From: Gandjariella thermophila
GTDB taxonomy: Bacteria > Actinomycetota > Actinomycetes > Mycobacteriales > Pseudonocardiaceae
DNA: 64,000 nt
Direction: 5' to 3'
Assembly: GCF_005405885.1 (NCBI RefSeq)
Contig: NZ_BJFL01000019.1
Coordinates: 1-64,000 of the forward strand
Both the position numbers and the translations under genes were made by a program. Positions within the stretch are counted from its first letter, which is position 1; the number at the start of each line of letters is the position of its first letter. This document shows positions 43,635 through 52,971 of this stretch, one piece after another. The notes under the pieces are model-generated. The model was given only the letters and a program-made list of their open reading frames with translations. It searched no databases and was not told where the DNA came from.

Positions 43635-44225
43635 GTGGGGCTGCTGTCAGGCTGGTACCGCCGGTGGGAGCTGCGGCGGTCGGTGCTGGACTACGTCGGG
43701 CACGGGTGGCCGGTCGTGCCGGCCACCTACTACAACGGCCGCCGGTACGTGTGCGTGCGCGCCGACTGCGCGGAGGACGGTCCGCACCCGGTGTGGCGGG
43801 CGTGGCGGGAGCGGGCCACCACCGACCCGGCCACGGTGCGCAGCTGGTACCGGCTGTGCGAGTTCGGCGTCGCCGTGCTCACCGGGGCGCGCTTCGACGT
43901 GCTCGAGGTACCGGAGCCGTGGGGCGAGCGGGTGCAGACGTTGCTGGCCACCGGCGGGTCGGCCGGCCCCGCCGCGGTGTACCCCGAACGCGGCCGCCGG
44001 CTGTTCTGGGTGGCCCGCGGGCTGCGGCTGGACGACGACCTGGCCGCGGCCGGGTTCCGGGTGCGGGGTGAGGGCGGCTGGGCGCTCGCGCCGCCGAGTC
44101 GCACCCGCGGCGGCCCGGTGCGCTGGACGGTGCCGCCGGAGCGGGTGTCCTGGCGGCCGGCCCACCTGTCCGCGGTGCGCGAGGCGCTGGACGTGGCCGC
44201 CGCCCGGGCGAGCACCTCGCCCTAG
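43635..44225 (+). CDS. Bifunctional primase/polymerase-like protein, probably inactive
   Basis: A 196-aa protein resembling the N-terminal prim-pol domain of mobile-element replication proteins: GWPVVPATY, paired Cys in CVRADCAEDGPHPVWRAW (zinc-stem-like), DPATVRSWY and GVAVLTGARFDVLEVP. The usual catalytic acidic pair is reduced to FDVLEV, and no helicase domain follows, so this actinomycete family is likely not a polymerase. GTG 43635 is chosen; GTG 43608 is in frame. Its TAG overlaps the convergent response regulator stop (CTAG). Confidence 0.6.
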   Translation: MGLLSGWYRRWELRRSVLDYVGHGWPVVPATYYNGRRYVCVRADCAEDGPHPVWRAWRERATTDPATVRSWYRLCEFGVAVLTGARFDVLEVPEPWGERVQTLLATGGSAGPAAVYPERGRRLFWVARGLRLDDDLAAAGFRVRGEGGWALAPPSRTRGGPVRWTVPPERVSWRPAHLSAVREALDVAAARASTSP

Positions 44226-44887
44226 GCGCCCGCCGCCCACTGGTAGCGGTGCTCGGGCCGGCCGGTGGCGCCGTAGCGCAGGGTCATCGTGGCCCGGCCC
44301 TCCTGGGCCAGGCCGGCGAGGTAGCGCTGCGCGGTGGCCCGGGCGATGCCGAGCCTGGCGGCGATCTCCGCGGCCGAGCAGGGACCCTCCGCCGCCTTGA
44401 GCGCGTCCGCGACCAGCCTGGCGGTGACCGGGGACTGGCCCTTCGGCGCCGGCGGCCGGTTGCCCTCGTGCAGCAGCCGCAGCGCGCGGTCGATCTCCTC
44501 CTGGGTCACCGAGCGGCCCAGCGAGGACAGGTGCCTGCGGTAGCGCGCGTACGCGGAAAGCCGCTCCCCCAACTGCTCCGCGGTGAACGGCTTGACCAGG
44601 TAGTTGAGCGCGCCGGCGGCGAACGCGGCGCGCACCGACGCCGCGTCGGACGCGGCGGTGAGCATGATGGTGTCCACGGTCAGCTCGGCCAGCAGGGCGA
44701 GCCCGGAGGAGTCCGGCAGGTAGTGGTCGAGCAGGACCAGATCGGGTTCCCGGTCGCGGATCTTCCCGCGCGCCTCCTCGGCGGTGCTCGCGGTGCCGAC
44801 CACGGTGAACCCGGGTACCCGCTCGGCGAACGCCGCGTGCACCTGGGCCACCCGGAAGTCGTCCTCCACCACCAGCACGCGGATCAC
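44222..44887 (-). CDS. CitB/DcuR-type response regulator
   Basis: A 221-aa regulator: receiver domain with acid pocket VVEDDF, phospho-acceptor Asp54 in LVLLDHYLPDSS, and Lys in YLVKPF, followed by a helix-turn-helix (AAEIAARLGIARATAQRYLA) of the CitB/DctR class. GTG 44887 overlaps the kinase stop (GTGA). Systems of this class usually sense di- or tricarboxylates; here the neighbour across the divergent promoter is a NitT/TauT-type importer. Confidence 0.9.
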   Translation of the reverse strand: MIRVLVVEDDFRVAQVHAAFAERVPGFTVVGTASTAEEARGKIRDREPDLVLLDHYLPDSSGLALLAELTVDTIMLTAASDAASVRAAFAAGALNYLVKPFTAEQLGERLSAYARYRRHLSSLGRSVTQEEIDRALRLLHEGNRPPAPKGQSPVTARLVADALKAAEGPCSAAEIAARLGIARATAQRYLAGLAQEGRATMTLRYGATGRPEHRYQWAAGA

Positions 44888-46542
44888 GACCCCACCTCCG
44901 CCGCGTCGCCCGCGCCCTCCGCCGCCTCGTGGCCGCCCTCCGCCGGGTCGCTCGCGGTCTCCGCGAGCACCTGTGGCAGGCGGGCGACGAACACCGCGCC
45001 GTGGTCCGCGCCGCCCGGGTCGGCCAGCTCCACGTCACCGCCCAGGCTGCGCGCCGCCTGCCGGGCCAGCGCCAGCCCCAGCCCGCGCGACTCACCGTCG
45101 CGCGTGGACACTCCCTCGGCGAAAACCGCGTCGCGCAGGCGATTCGGCACCCCGTCGCCGGTGTCCACGACGGACACATGCAGAGTCCGGCCGTCGGCGA
45201 GCAGGTCCACCTCGACCCCGGCGGGGCGGCGGCCGCCCAGCCGCGCGGCCTCGATCGCGTTGTCCACCAGGTTGCCCAGCACCGTGGTCACCTCCACCGG
45301 CGCCACCACCTTGCCCGGCACCCAACTGGTCTCGCCGACCCGAAGGGTCACCGCCTTCTCCTGCGCCCGCGCGGTCTTCGCGGACAGGAACGCGTGCAGG
45401 TACGGGTCGCGGATCGCCTCCGCGCCCGTGCCGAGCGCGGCGACCGGACCGTCGGACAGCGCCTGCAGGTACTCCACCGCCTCCCGGGTGTGGTTGGTCT
45501 GCAGCAGGCCGGACAGCGTGTGCAGCCGGTTGGCGAACTCGTGCCGCTGGGCGCGCAGCGCATCGGTCAGCCCGCGCACCGAGTCCAACTCCCTGGTCAG
45601 CGTCTCCAGGTCGGTGCGGTCCCGCAGGGTGAGCACCCGGCCCAGGTCGGTGCCGTCCCGCCGGACCACCCGCTGGTTGGCCACCAGCACCCGGTCACCG
45701 GCTACCGCGATCAGGTTGTCCGCCTCGCCGTCGCCGGCCAGCGCGGCCCGCAGCCGCGGCGGCAGGTCCAGCGTGTCGACGTGCGCGCCGGCCGGCACCG
45801 CCACGCCGAGCAGCCGGGCGGCCTCGCGGTTGCACATCGACACGTGGCCGGTCGCGTCCACCGCGAGCACCCCCTCGCCGATGCCGTGCAGCACCGCCTC
45901 CCGCTCCCGCATCAGCTCTGCCAGGTCGTGCGGCTCCAGGCCCAGGGTGCGCCGCTTGAGCAGCCGGATCAGCAGCGTCGACCCGGCGACGCCGAGCAGC
46001 AGCGCACCGCCGGCGAACGCGCCCGCGATGCCGAGCAGTAGCAGCAGGGCGGCGTCGATCTCGTCCGCGTCGAAGCCGACGCTGACCTCGCCGACGATCC
46101 GGTCCGCGCGGTCGCGCAGCGGCACCTTGCCCCGGGCGGACAGGCCCAGGGTGCCGCGCTCGACGTTGACCACCTCCCGCCCGGACAGCGGACCGCTCGG
46201 GTCGGTGCTGACCCGCTTGCCCAGCTCGTCCGGGTTGGGGTGGGCCAGCCGCAGCCCGTTCTCGTCGGTGACCACGACGAACAGCGCGCCGGTGGCCAGC
46301 CGGGCCCGCTCCGCCTTGGCCTGCACCACGTGCTCCGGATCGTCCCGCTCGACGGCCTCGCCGAGGGTGTCGTCCGAGGCCACGCTGCGCGCGACGGCGA
46401 GCGCCCGCTGCTCGTACTGGTGGTCCAGCGTGGTGTCCAGCAGCCACCCGACCAGCGCGAACCCCACCCCGACGACCAGCACCAGCAGGCCGATCTGCAG
46501 GGCCAGCACCTGCCGGAGGAAGGGCATGGGGCGGCGCGCCAT
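44884..46542 (-). CDS. CitA/DcuS-type sensor histidine kinase
   Basis: A 552-aa kinase. Membrane segments at about 12-36 and 165-192 bracket an extracytoplasmic sensor domain of ~125 residues with the CitA/DcuS pattern (FVVVTDENGLRLAHPNPDELGKRV, GPLSGREV); a PAS domain follows (about 210-310), then the phospho-acceptor His334 in LRAQRHEFANRLHTLSG and an HATPase (NLVDNAIEA, GDGVP, GLGLALAR). The C-terminal ~30 residues are Ala/Glu-rich. The first ATG with a plausible transmembrane start is 46542; no strong ribosome site. Confidence 0.9.
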   Translation of the reverse strand: MARRPMPFLRQVLALQIGLLVLVVGVGFALVGWLLDTTLDHQYEQRALAVARSVASDDTLGEAVERDDPEHVVQAKAERARLATGALFVVVTDENGLRLAHPNPDELGKRVSTDPSGPLSGREVVNVERGTLGLSARGKVPLRDRADRIVGEVSVGFDADEIDAALLLLLGIAGAFAGGALLLGVAGSTLLIRLLKRRTLGLEPHDLAELMREREAVLHGIGEGVLAVDATGHVSMCNREAARLLGVAVPAGAHVDTLDLPPRLRAALAGDGEADNLIAVAGDRVLVANQRVVRRDGTDLGRVLTLRDRTDLETLTRELDSVRGLTDALRAQRHEFANRLHTLSGLLQTNHTREAVEYLQALSDGPVAALGTGAEAIRDPYLHAFLSAKTARAQEKAVTLRVGETSWVPGKVVAPVEVTTVLGNLVDNAIEAARLGGRRPAGVEVDLLADGRTLHVSVVDTGDGVPNRLRDAVFAEGVSTRDGESRGLGLALARQAARSLGGDVELADPGGADHGAVFVARLPQVLAETASDPAEGGHEAAEGAGDAAEVGS

Positions 46543-46561
46543 GGCTGGCAACGGTACCCCG

Positions 46562-46614
46562 CGAGCAAAACGAGCAGAACGCCGAGAACGTGCGATGGGC
46601 GAAGAAGTTTGACA
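46562..46614. promoter_or_regulatory. Divergent control region with 9-bp iterations
   Basis: Three consecutive 9-mers, CGAGCAAAA (46562-46570), CGAGCAGAA (46571-46579) and CGCCGAGAA (46580-46588), lie 20-46 bp upstream of the kinase start, and a consensus TTGACA (46609-46614) points toward the ABC transporter, although no convincing -10 follows at 16-18 bp. Candidate response-regulator sites; inference only. Confidence 0.35.
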
Positions 46615-46693
46615 AGGGTTCGCGGGGTGAGCCGGACCACTTACCGTCCTCCGCCAGCACCAACGGCGGAAGCGAACGGTAGGAGCCTGACGA

Positions 46694-47500
46694 ATGGCCG
46701 ACGACGTCATCGAGCTTCGGGGCGCGACGAAGCGCTTCCGGAGCACCTCGGGCGGAATCCACACGGCGGTGCACGACCTGACCATGACGGTCGCCGCCAA
46801 CGAGTTTGTCGCCGTGGTCGGCCCGACCGGCTGCGGCAAGTCGACCACGCTGTCCCTCGTCTCCGGGTTGGAACCGCCCTCGGAGGGCGAGGTCCTCGTC
46901 GCCGGGTCGCCGGTGCGCGGCATCCCGGACGGGGTGGGCTACATGTTCCAGAACGACGCCGTGCTGCCCTGGCGGTCGGTGCTGGACAACGTGGCCGCCG
47001 GCCCGCGCTACCGGGGCGAGTCCCGCGCCGCGGCCCGGGCGAAGGCCAGGACGTGGGTGGAGCGGGTCGGGCTGGCCGGCTTCGAGGGTTACTACCCGCA
47101 CCAGCTCTCCGGCGGCATGCGCAAGCGCGTCGCGCTGGCCCAGACCCTGGTCAACGAGCCGTCCATCCTGCTGATGGACGAGCCGTTCAGCGCGCTGGAC
47201 GTGCAGACCCGCGCGCTGATGCAGGACGAGTTGCTGCGGCTGTGGTCGGGCACCGGCGCCGCGGTCGTGTTCGTCACGCACGACCTGGAGGAGGCCATCG
47301 CACTGGCCGACCGGGTGATCGTGATGACCGCCAGCCCGGCAACGATCAAGGGTTCCTTCCCGGTGCCGCTGTCCCGCCCGCGCGACGTGGAGGAACTGCG
47401 GCTGTCCACCGAGTTCCTGGAGATCTACCGGGAGATCTGGGAGTCGCTGCGGGAAGAGGTCGAGAAGGCCAGGAAGGGGAACGCCAGCCGTGCCGCCTGA
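46694..47500 (+). CDS. NitT/TauT-type ABC transporter ATP-binding protein
   Basis: A 268-aa ATPase of the nitrate/sulfonate/taurine/pyrimidine-precursor importer class (SsuB/TauB/ThiZ-like). Walker A GPTGCGKST with Lys49, Q-loop FQNDAVLPW, signature LSGGMRKRVALAQ, Walker B LLMDEPFSALD, and the switch His in VTHDLEEA. GGAG sits 9 nt before the ATG. First gene of a three-gene importer operon, divergent from the two-component system. Confidence 0.93.
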   Translation: MADDVIELRGATKRFRSTSGGIHTAVHDLTMTVAANEFVAVVGPTGCGKSTTLSLVSGLEPPSEGEVLVAGSPVRGIPDGVGYMFQNDAVLPWRSVLDNVAAGPRYRGESRAAARAKARTWVERVGLAGFEGYYPHQLSGGMRKRVALAQTLVNEPSILLMDEPFSALDVQTRALMQDELLRLWSGTGAAVVFVTHDLEEAIALADRVIVMTASPATIKGSFPVPLSRPRDVEELRLSTEFLEIYREIWESLREEVEKARKGNASRAA

Positions 47501-47519
47501 CCAGAAGGAGCGCGCCGCC

Positions 47520-48422
47520 ATGCCGTCCGTGTGGAACTCCGGTCTGTCCGGCGAGCTGTCGCCGGCCACCGCCAAGGCCGCGCTGGGCAAACCCGACCGC
47601 CAGGCGCTGACCAGCGCCGCCACCGCGCACCGCCGCAGGAGGATCCGGGTGTGGGCGATCCGGGTCGCCCTCGTGGTGGCCTGGCTGGGTAGCTGGGAGG
47701 CCGCCGCCACCTACTGGATCGACCCGTTCTACTACTCCAAGCCGTCCGCGGTGTGGAGCAAGCTCGTCGACTGGTTCACCGTGGGCACCAGCCAGGGATC
47801 GATCTGGGAGCAGATCTCGGTCACCATGCAGGAGGCCGTCGGCGGTTTCGTGCTCGGCGCGGTGGCCGGCGTCGTGCTCGGCATCCTGCTCGGCCGCAGC
47901 CGGCTGCTCTCCGACATCTGCGCGCCGTTCATCAAGGCCGCCAACGCGATCCCGCGCATCGTGCTCGCCTCGCTGTTCGTCATCTGGTTTGGCCTGGAGA
48001 TGTCGTCGAAGATCGCCACGGCGTTCGTGCTGGTGTTCTTCGCGGTGTTCTTCAACGCCTTCCAGGGCGCCCGCGAGGTGGACCGTAACCTGGTGAACAA
48101 CGCGCGGATCCTTGGCGCCAGCCAGGCGCAGGTGCTGTGGACCATCGTGGTGCCCAGCGCCACCTCGTGGATCCTCGCCTCGCTGCACTCCGCGTTCGGC
48201 TTCGCCCTGATCGGTGCCGTGGTCGGTGAGTTCACCGGCGCCGACAAGGGCCTCGGCCTGCTGATCAACCACGCGCAGGGCACGTTCGACGCAGCCGGCA
48301 TCTACGCCGGCATGATCGTGATCACGGTGATCGCCCTGCTCGCCGAGTGGCTGCTGACCGCCCTGGAGGGCCGGCTGCTCAAGTGGCGCCCGCCGGCCGC
48401 CGGCGCCGAAGCCCAGATCTGA
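47520..48422 (+). CDS. NitT/TauT-type ABC transporter permease
   Basis: A 300-aa permease of the SsuC/TauC class with six hydrophobic segments; the EAA loop reads NNARILGASQAQVLWTIVVP. A ~35-residue cytoplasmic N-terminal extension is rich in Ala and basic residues. ATG 47520 has AAGGAG 9 nt upstream; an upstream in-frame GTG (47490) would overlap the ATPase stop. Partner of the flanking ATPase and binding protein. Confidence 0.9.
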   Translation: MPSVWNSGLSGELSPATAKAALGKPDRQALTSAATAHRRRRIRVWAIRVALVVAWLGSWEAAATYWIDPFYYSKPSAVWSKLVDWFTVGTSQGSIWEQISVTMQEAVGGFVLGAVAGVVLGILLGRSRLLSDICAPFIKAANAIPRIVLASLFVIWFGLEMSSKIATAFVLVFFAVFFNAFQGAREVDRNLVNNARILGASQAQVLWTIVVPSATSWILASLHSAFGFALIGAVVGEFTGADKGLGLLINHAQGTFDAAGIYAGMIVITVIALLAEWLLTALEGRLLKWRPPAAGAEAQI

Positions 48423-48449
48423 GTTCCCCACCCTTTTGGAGCGATATCC

Positions 48450-49484
48450 ATGAAGATCCGCGCCATCGCCGCCATCGGGCTGGCCGCCCTCGCCGCGATC
48501 AGCGTCACCGCCTGCCGCGACTCCCGCGGCGGCGCCGCCGCCGACAACGGCAACGTCACCATCATGGTCGGCGGCATCGACAAGGTGATCTACCTGCCGG
48601 CCATGCTCACCCAGCAACTCGGCTACTTCAAGGACGAGGGGCTCAACGTCTCGCTGAAGACCGAGCCGGCCGGGGCCACCGCGGAGAACTCGCTGATCTC
48701 CGGCGATGTGCAGGGCGTGGTCGGGTTCTACGACCACACCATCGACCTGCAGACCCAGGACAAGTGCATCCAGAGCGTGGTGCAGATGGCCGACGTGCCC
48801 GGCGAGGTGGAGGTGGTCGGCACGCGGCAGGCGGACGCGATCAGGAGCCCGGCCGACTTCAAGGGCAAGAAGCTCGGCTTCACCAGCCCCGGGTCGTCCA
48901 CCGACTTCCTCACCCAGTACCTGGCCACCAAGGCGGGCGTGTCCACCGCGGACTACACCGGGGTCAAGGCGGGCGCCGGAACCACGTTCATCTCCGCGCT
49001 CAACAACGGCCAGATCGACGCGGGGATGACCACCGACCCGACGGTCGCCCAGCTCATCAACTCCGGCCAGGCGAAGATCATGCTGGACATGCGGACCGTG
49101 GACGGCACCCGGGCGGCGCTGGGCGGCCTGTACCCGTCCAGCTCGCTGTACATGAACTGTGACTTCGTCGCCCAGCACAAGCAGACCGTGCAGAAGCTGG
49201 TCAACGCGCTGGTCAAGACGCTGAAGTACATCAATACGCACTCCGCGCAGGAGATCGCGGACAAGATGCCCGCCGACTACGCGGGCGGCAACAAGGATCT
49301 GTACGTCAAGGCCATCAACGACACCAAGGCCATGTTCAACGCCGACGGCAAGATGGACGCCGACGGGGCGAAGAACGTGCTCAACGTGCTGGCCCAGTTC
49401 TCCCCGAAGGTGAAGCCGAAGAAGGACAGGATCGATCTGTCGAAGACCTACACCACCGAGTTCGTGGACAAGGTCGCCGGCTGA
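48450..49484 (+). CDS. NitT/TauT-type substrate-binding lipoprotein
   Basis: A 344-aa binding protein with a lipoprotein signal (ISVTAC, lipidated Cys22) and the SsuA/THI5-like fold: IDKVIYLPAMLTQQLGYFKDEGL, GFTSPGSSTDFLTQYLATKAG. The THI5/SsuA family binds sulfonates, nitrate, riboflavin or pyrimidine precursors; the residues do not let me choose. GGAGCGATATCC precedes the ATG. Last gene of the importer operon; a strong hairpin follows 14 nt after the stop. Confidence 0.9.
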   Translation: MKIRAIAAIGLAALAAISVTACRDSRGGAAADNGNVTIMVGGIDKVIYLPAMLTQQLGYFKDEGLNVSLKTEPAGATAENSLISGDVQGVVGFYDHTIDLQTQDKCIQSVVQMADVPGEVEVVGTRQADAIRSPADFKGKKLGFTSPGSSTDFLTQYLATKAGVSTADYTGVKAGAGTTFISALNNGQIDAGMTTDPTVAQLINSGQAKIMLDMRTVDGTRAALGGLYPSSSLYMNCDFVAQHKQTVQKLVNALVKTLKYINTHSAQEIADKMPADYAGGNKDLYVKAINDTKAMFNADGKMDADGAKNVLNVLAQFSPKVKPKKDRIDLSKTYTTEFVDKVAG

Positions 49485-49498
49485 GCGGTCTCGACCTG

Positions 49499-49532
49499 AA
49501 CGGGGGCGCCGGTGTCCGCCGGCGCCCCCGTT
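49499..49532 (+). terminator. Intrinsic terminator of the ABC importer operon
   Basis: A perfect 14-bp stem (AACGGGGGCGCCGG, 49499-49512, with 49519-49532) and a 6-nt loop, just after the stop codon at 49484. Confidence 0.85.
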
Positions 49533-49579
49533 CGTCGCAGGGAAATGTCCGCCGATCAGGTCTTGCTTCCGGTGAGGTC

Positions 49580-49609
49580 TTGACAGTGGTTCGTTGTGCG
49601 CCACAACAT
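49580..49609 (+). promoter_or_regulatory. Promoter with internal palindromic operator for the GH15-type glucosidase
   Basis: TTGACA (49580-49585) is followed after 18 bp by CAACAT (49604-49609). A palindrome GTTGTG-CGC-CACAAC (49593-49607) fills the spacer and runs into the -10, the classic position for a LacI/TetR-type repressor. This also argues against translation starting at GTG 49594. Confidence 0.55.
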
Positions 49610-49650
49610 ATCCGCTCGCCCAGCGACGGGTGCAGCGAAAGGCGGCGGCG

Positions 49651-52600
49651 ATGAGATCGAGCGGCGTGACTCGGCGGATCGGCATCGGCACAGGGACGGT
49701 GATCGCCCTGCTGCTGTCCTGCGCGGCTGGCGCGGCGGCGAACGGCGGCCAGGCACCGGGCGGCCCCGGCGCACCGTCCTTTTTCGACCTCGGGCGCAAG
49801 GACTGCGTGGGCACGGCCACCGGCACCGCGTCGAAGGTCTGGTTCACGGTGGCCGGCGGCGTGCTCTCCGACGTGTACGAACCGACCGTCGACAACACCA
49901 ACGTCGGAACGCTGCAGTACGTGGTCACCGACGGCTCGACCTTCACCGACCTGCAGACCCGCGACCTGACCTACACCGTCGCCGCGGACCCGACCGGGAT
50001 GTCCTGCACGGTCACCGCGACCAGCACCCGGCACCACTACCAGTTGGTCACCACGTACCTCACCGACCCGGCACGGGACACCGTGCTGATGCGCACCCGG
50101 CTGGTGGCCGGGGCGCCCGGGCTGCGGCTGTACGCGCGGCTGGACGCGCACGTCAACGGCAACGGCGGTGGCGGGCCGGACAACGGCGGCGCGGACACCG
50201 GCACGGTGACCACAGTGGACGGTGCCGCGGTACCGGTGGTGTCCGACACCGCCACGGTCAGCCAGGCGGCCAACCGTGACTACGCGGTGCCCACCTTCGC
50301 GGCGCTGCGCTCCACCGCGGCCACCGGCTCGGCGAGCGTCGGCTACGCCGGCACCGCCAGCGACGGGCTCACCGCGCTGGACGCCACGCACACCCTCGGC
50401 GCCACGTACGCCTCCGCCCCGAACGGGCACGTCGTCGCGGTGCAGGACGTCACCCCGCGCGCCGGCCAGGACGTGACGCTCGCACTCGGCTTCGGCCGCA
50501 CCGGCGCCGACGCGGTGGCCACCGCGGGCGCGTCGCTGTCCCGGCCGTTCGACGCCGTGCAGGCGGACTACCAGCGCGGCTGGCGGGACTACGACGCCAC
50601 GCTGCGCCGCCCGCCGGCCGCGTGGCGCGACGCCTACTACACCTCCGCCAACGTGCTGAAGGCCAGCGAGGACAAGACGTTCCCCGGCGCGATCGCCGCG
50701 TCCCTGGCGAGCCCCTGGGGTCAGGCGGTCAGCGCGGGCGCGCTGGTCGGCGGCAAACCGGTGTACTTCGGGTCGTACCGGGAGACCTTCGCCCGCGACC
50801 TGTACGAGACGTTCACCGGGCTGCTGGTCGACGGTGACCTGGCCACCGCGCGGGACACCGTGCGCTTCCTGTTCGGCCGGCAGCAACTGCCGGACGGCGA
50901 GATGCCGCGCAACTCGCTGCCCAACGGCAAGACCGCGCCGGACACCGGCGGCCGGCAGCTCGACGAGACGGCGTACCCGATCCTCATGGCCGACCAGGCC
51001 GGCCTCGGTGGAGACGGTGCACTGTGGACGGACCATATCCGCCGCGCCGCCGACTTCCTGGTCGCGCACGGGCCGTCGGACGGCGTGGAGCGGTGGGAGG
51101 AACAGTCCGGCTACTCGCCGTCCACCATCGCCGCGGAGATCGCCGGGCTGACCTCGGCCGCGCGGATCGCCACGCGGCACGGCGACACCGACCGCGCCGC
51201 GCTCTACCAGGCGACCGCGGACCACTTCCAGCGCAGCGTCAAGGCGTGGACGGTGACCACCACCGGCCCGTACGCGCCGCGGTACTTCACCCGGCTGTCC
51301 AAGACCGGCGACCCGAACGCGGCGATCAGCTACAACCTCGGCAACGGCGGCCCGACGGTGGACCAGCGCGCGGTGGTGGACGGCGGCTTCCAGGAACTGG
51401 TGCGGCTCGGCGAACTGCCCGCCGACGACCCGGACGTGCGCGCCTCGCTGACCGTGTTGGACCGACAGATCGGCGTGCACACGCCCAGCGGCACCGGCTA
51501 CTACCGCTACGGCACCTCGGCGTCGGCGGGCAGCGCGGACGGCTACGGCGACTGCTACCAGCCGAGCCAGACCTCCTGCCGGGTGCCGGGCGCGCCGTGG
51601 CCGCCGGGCAACGTCGGCACCGGACACCTGTGGCCGGTGCTCTCCGGCGAACGCGCGGAGACGGCGCTCGCCGCCGGGGACACCGCGACCGCGGGCGCGC
51701 TGCTGGCCGCGATGACGCGGTTCTCCTCCGGCGTCGGCCTGGTGCCCGAGCAGGCGTGGGAGGACCCGGACCTGCCGCCGTCGGCGTACGGCAGCGACCC
51801 GACCACCGCTTCCATCGGGTTCACCACCGGCAAGGCGGCCGGCTCGGCGTCCCCGCTGACCTGGGCCCAGGCCCAGGAACTGCGGCTGATCGTCGACCTG
51901 GATGCCGGCCGGACGCTGGAACGCCCGGACGCCACCACCGCCCGCTACGTCGACCACGCCGCGCCGGTCGCCCTCGGGGTCACGGTGTCCGCGTCGGCCG
52001 ACGGCTCGGTCACCGGCACGGCCCCGGCCGGTGCCCACGTGGTGGTGGGCGCCGCCGACACCACCACGGGCGATCCGGCCGGCACGGCGTCCACCACGGC
52101 CGGCCGCGACGGGCGGTTCGCCGTCACCGTGCCCATCGGGTTCGGCAGCAACGTGGTCACCGCGACGGCCACCACCGCCGACGGGACGGGATACGCGCAG
52201 ACCAGCGTGGTTGGCAACGCGGTGGCCGGGACCACCGTGCTGGACGCGGCCGACCCGAGCGGCGACGACAACGGTCCTGGTACGTACCAGTACCCCACCG
52301 CCAGCGACTTCGCCGCCGGCTCGTTCGACATCACCCGCTTCCAGGTGGTCAACGCCGGGACGACCGTCTACCTGCGCACCACGCTGCGCGCGCTCGTGCC
52401 GACCTTCGGCAACACCATGGGCGCCCAACTCCTCGACGTCTACGTGCACATCCCGGGAGCCGCCGCCACCTCGACCGCGGCCGCCTTCCCGTCCCGCGAC
52501 TACACGATCGCCTCCGGCGACGCCTGGAGCCAACGGTTGGAGGTGCAGGGCTTCGCCGACCCCGTCTGGGTCGACGCCGGCGGTGGGGTGCGCGGCACCG

Positions 52601-52929
52601 CCGGCGTCGTCGCCTCCACCACCGACCGCACCATCACCATCGCGGTGCCCACGGCCCGGTTCGGCACCCCCGGACAGGGCTGGTCGTTCACCGTGGTGCT
52701 GCACGGCCAGGACGGGTACCGCGCCGGCGAGGCGCGCGGCTTCGCGCCCACCGCGCAGCCGTATCTCTTCGGCGTCTGCCCGCCCGGCGGCACCGCGCCG
52801 GTCTGCTCAGCCGACCCGGCCGGCGTGCCCAGGGCCGTGGACGTACTCACCCCCGCCGGCGTCGACCAGGCCGCCGAACTCGACCCCACCCGCGGCCCGG
52901 TCACGATCCACGGCGTCCCGGTGCCGTAG
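49651..52929 (+). CDS. Large secreted GH15-type glucosidase (glucodextranase-like)
   Basis: A 1092-aa exported enzyme. Signal peptide about 1-30 (IALLLSCAAGAAA). Then the N-terminal beta-sandwich of glucodextranase-type enzymes (about 40-320), the (alpha/alpha)6 catalytic domain (about 325-765) with candidate general acid Glu483/Glu484 in ERWEEQSGYSPS and base Glu667 in LWPVLSGERAE, a small Ig-like domain (about 770-860), and a C-terminal DOMON-like domain (about 865-1092). Relatives release glucose from alpha-glucans such as dextran or starch. ATG 49651 has AAAGG upstream and lies downstream of the promoter at 49580-49609. Confidence 0.88.
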   Translation: MRSSGVTRRIGIGTGTVIALLLSCAAGAAANGGQAPGGPGAPSFFDLGRKDCVGTATGTASKVWFTVAGGVLSDVYEPTVDNTNVGTLQYVVTDGSTFTDLQTRDLTYTVAADPTGMSCTVTATSTRHHYQLVTTYLTDPARDTVLMRTRLVAGAPGLRLYARLDAHVNGNGGGGPDNGGADTGTVTTVDGAAVPVVSDTATVSQAANRDYAVPTFAALRSTAATGSASVGYAGTASDGLTALDATHTLGATYASAPNGHVVAVQDVTPRAGQDVTLALGFGRTGADAVATAGASLSRPFDAVQADYQRGWRDYDATLRRPPAAWRDAYYTSANVLKASEDKTFPGAIAASLASPWGQAVSAGALVGGKPVYFGSYRETFARDLYETFTGLLVDGDLATARDTVRFLFGRQQLPDGEMPRNSLPNGKTAPDTGGRQLDETAYPILMADQAGLGGDGALWTDHIRRAADFLVAHGPSDGVERWEEQSGYSPSTIAAEIAGLTSAARIATRHGDTDRAALYQATADHFQRSVKAWTVTTTGPYAPRYFTRLSKTGDPNAAISYNLGNGGPTVDQRAVVDGGFQELVRLGELPADDPDVRASLTVLDRQIGVHTPSGTGYYRYGTSASAGSADGYGDCYQPSQTSCRVPGAPWPPGNVGTGHLWPVLSGERAETALAAGDTATAGALLAAMTRFSSGVGLVPEQAWEDPDLPPSAYGSDPTTASIGFTTGKAAGSASPLTWAQAQELRLIVDLDAGRTLERPDATTARYVDHAAPVALGVTVSASADGSVTGTAPAGAHVVVGAADTTTGDPAGTASTTAGRDGRFAVTVPIGFGSNVVTATATTADGTGYAQTSVVGNAVAGTTVLDAADPSGDDNGPGTYQYPTASDFAAGSFDITRFQVVNAGTTVYLRTTLRALVPTFGNTMGAQLLDVYVHIPGAAATSTAAAFPSRDYTIASGDAWSQRLEVQGFADPVWVDAGGGVRGTAGVVASTTDRTITIAVPTARFGTPGQGWSFTVVLHGQDGYRAGEARGFAPTAQPYLFGVCPPGGTAPVCSADPAGVPRAVDVLTPAGVDQAAELDPTRGPVTIHGVPVP

Positions 52930-52971
52930 CGGTGGGCGCGTTCTGTCGGTGCAGGCCAGTACGCTCGCCGC

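Noticed and set aside
43635-44225. Primase/polymerase-like gene as evidence of an integrated plasmid or phage
   Set aside because: It stands alone, lacks a helicase domain and the catalytic acidic pattern, and no integrase, relaxase or structural phage gene is near.
49381-52704. A 1107-codon open frame on the minus strand
   Set aside because: It is antisense to the GH15-type glucosidase and the binding-protein gene, is Arg/Gly/Val-rich low complexity with no domain, and arises from GC-biased codons; the same holds for other long opposite-strand frames such as 61-1980 and 9278-11950.
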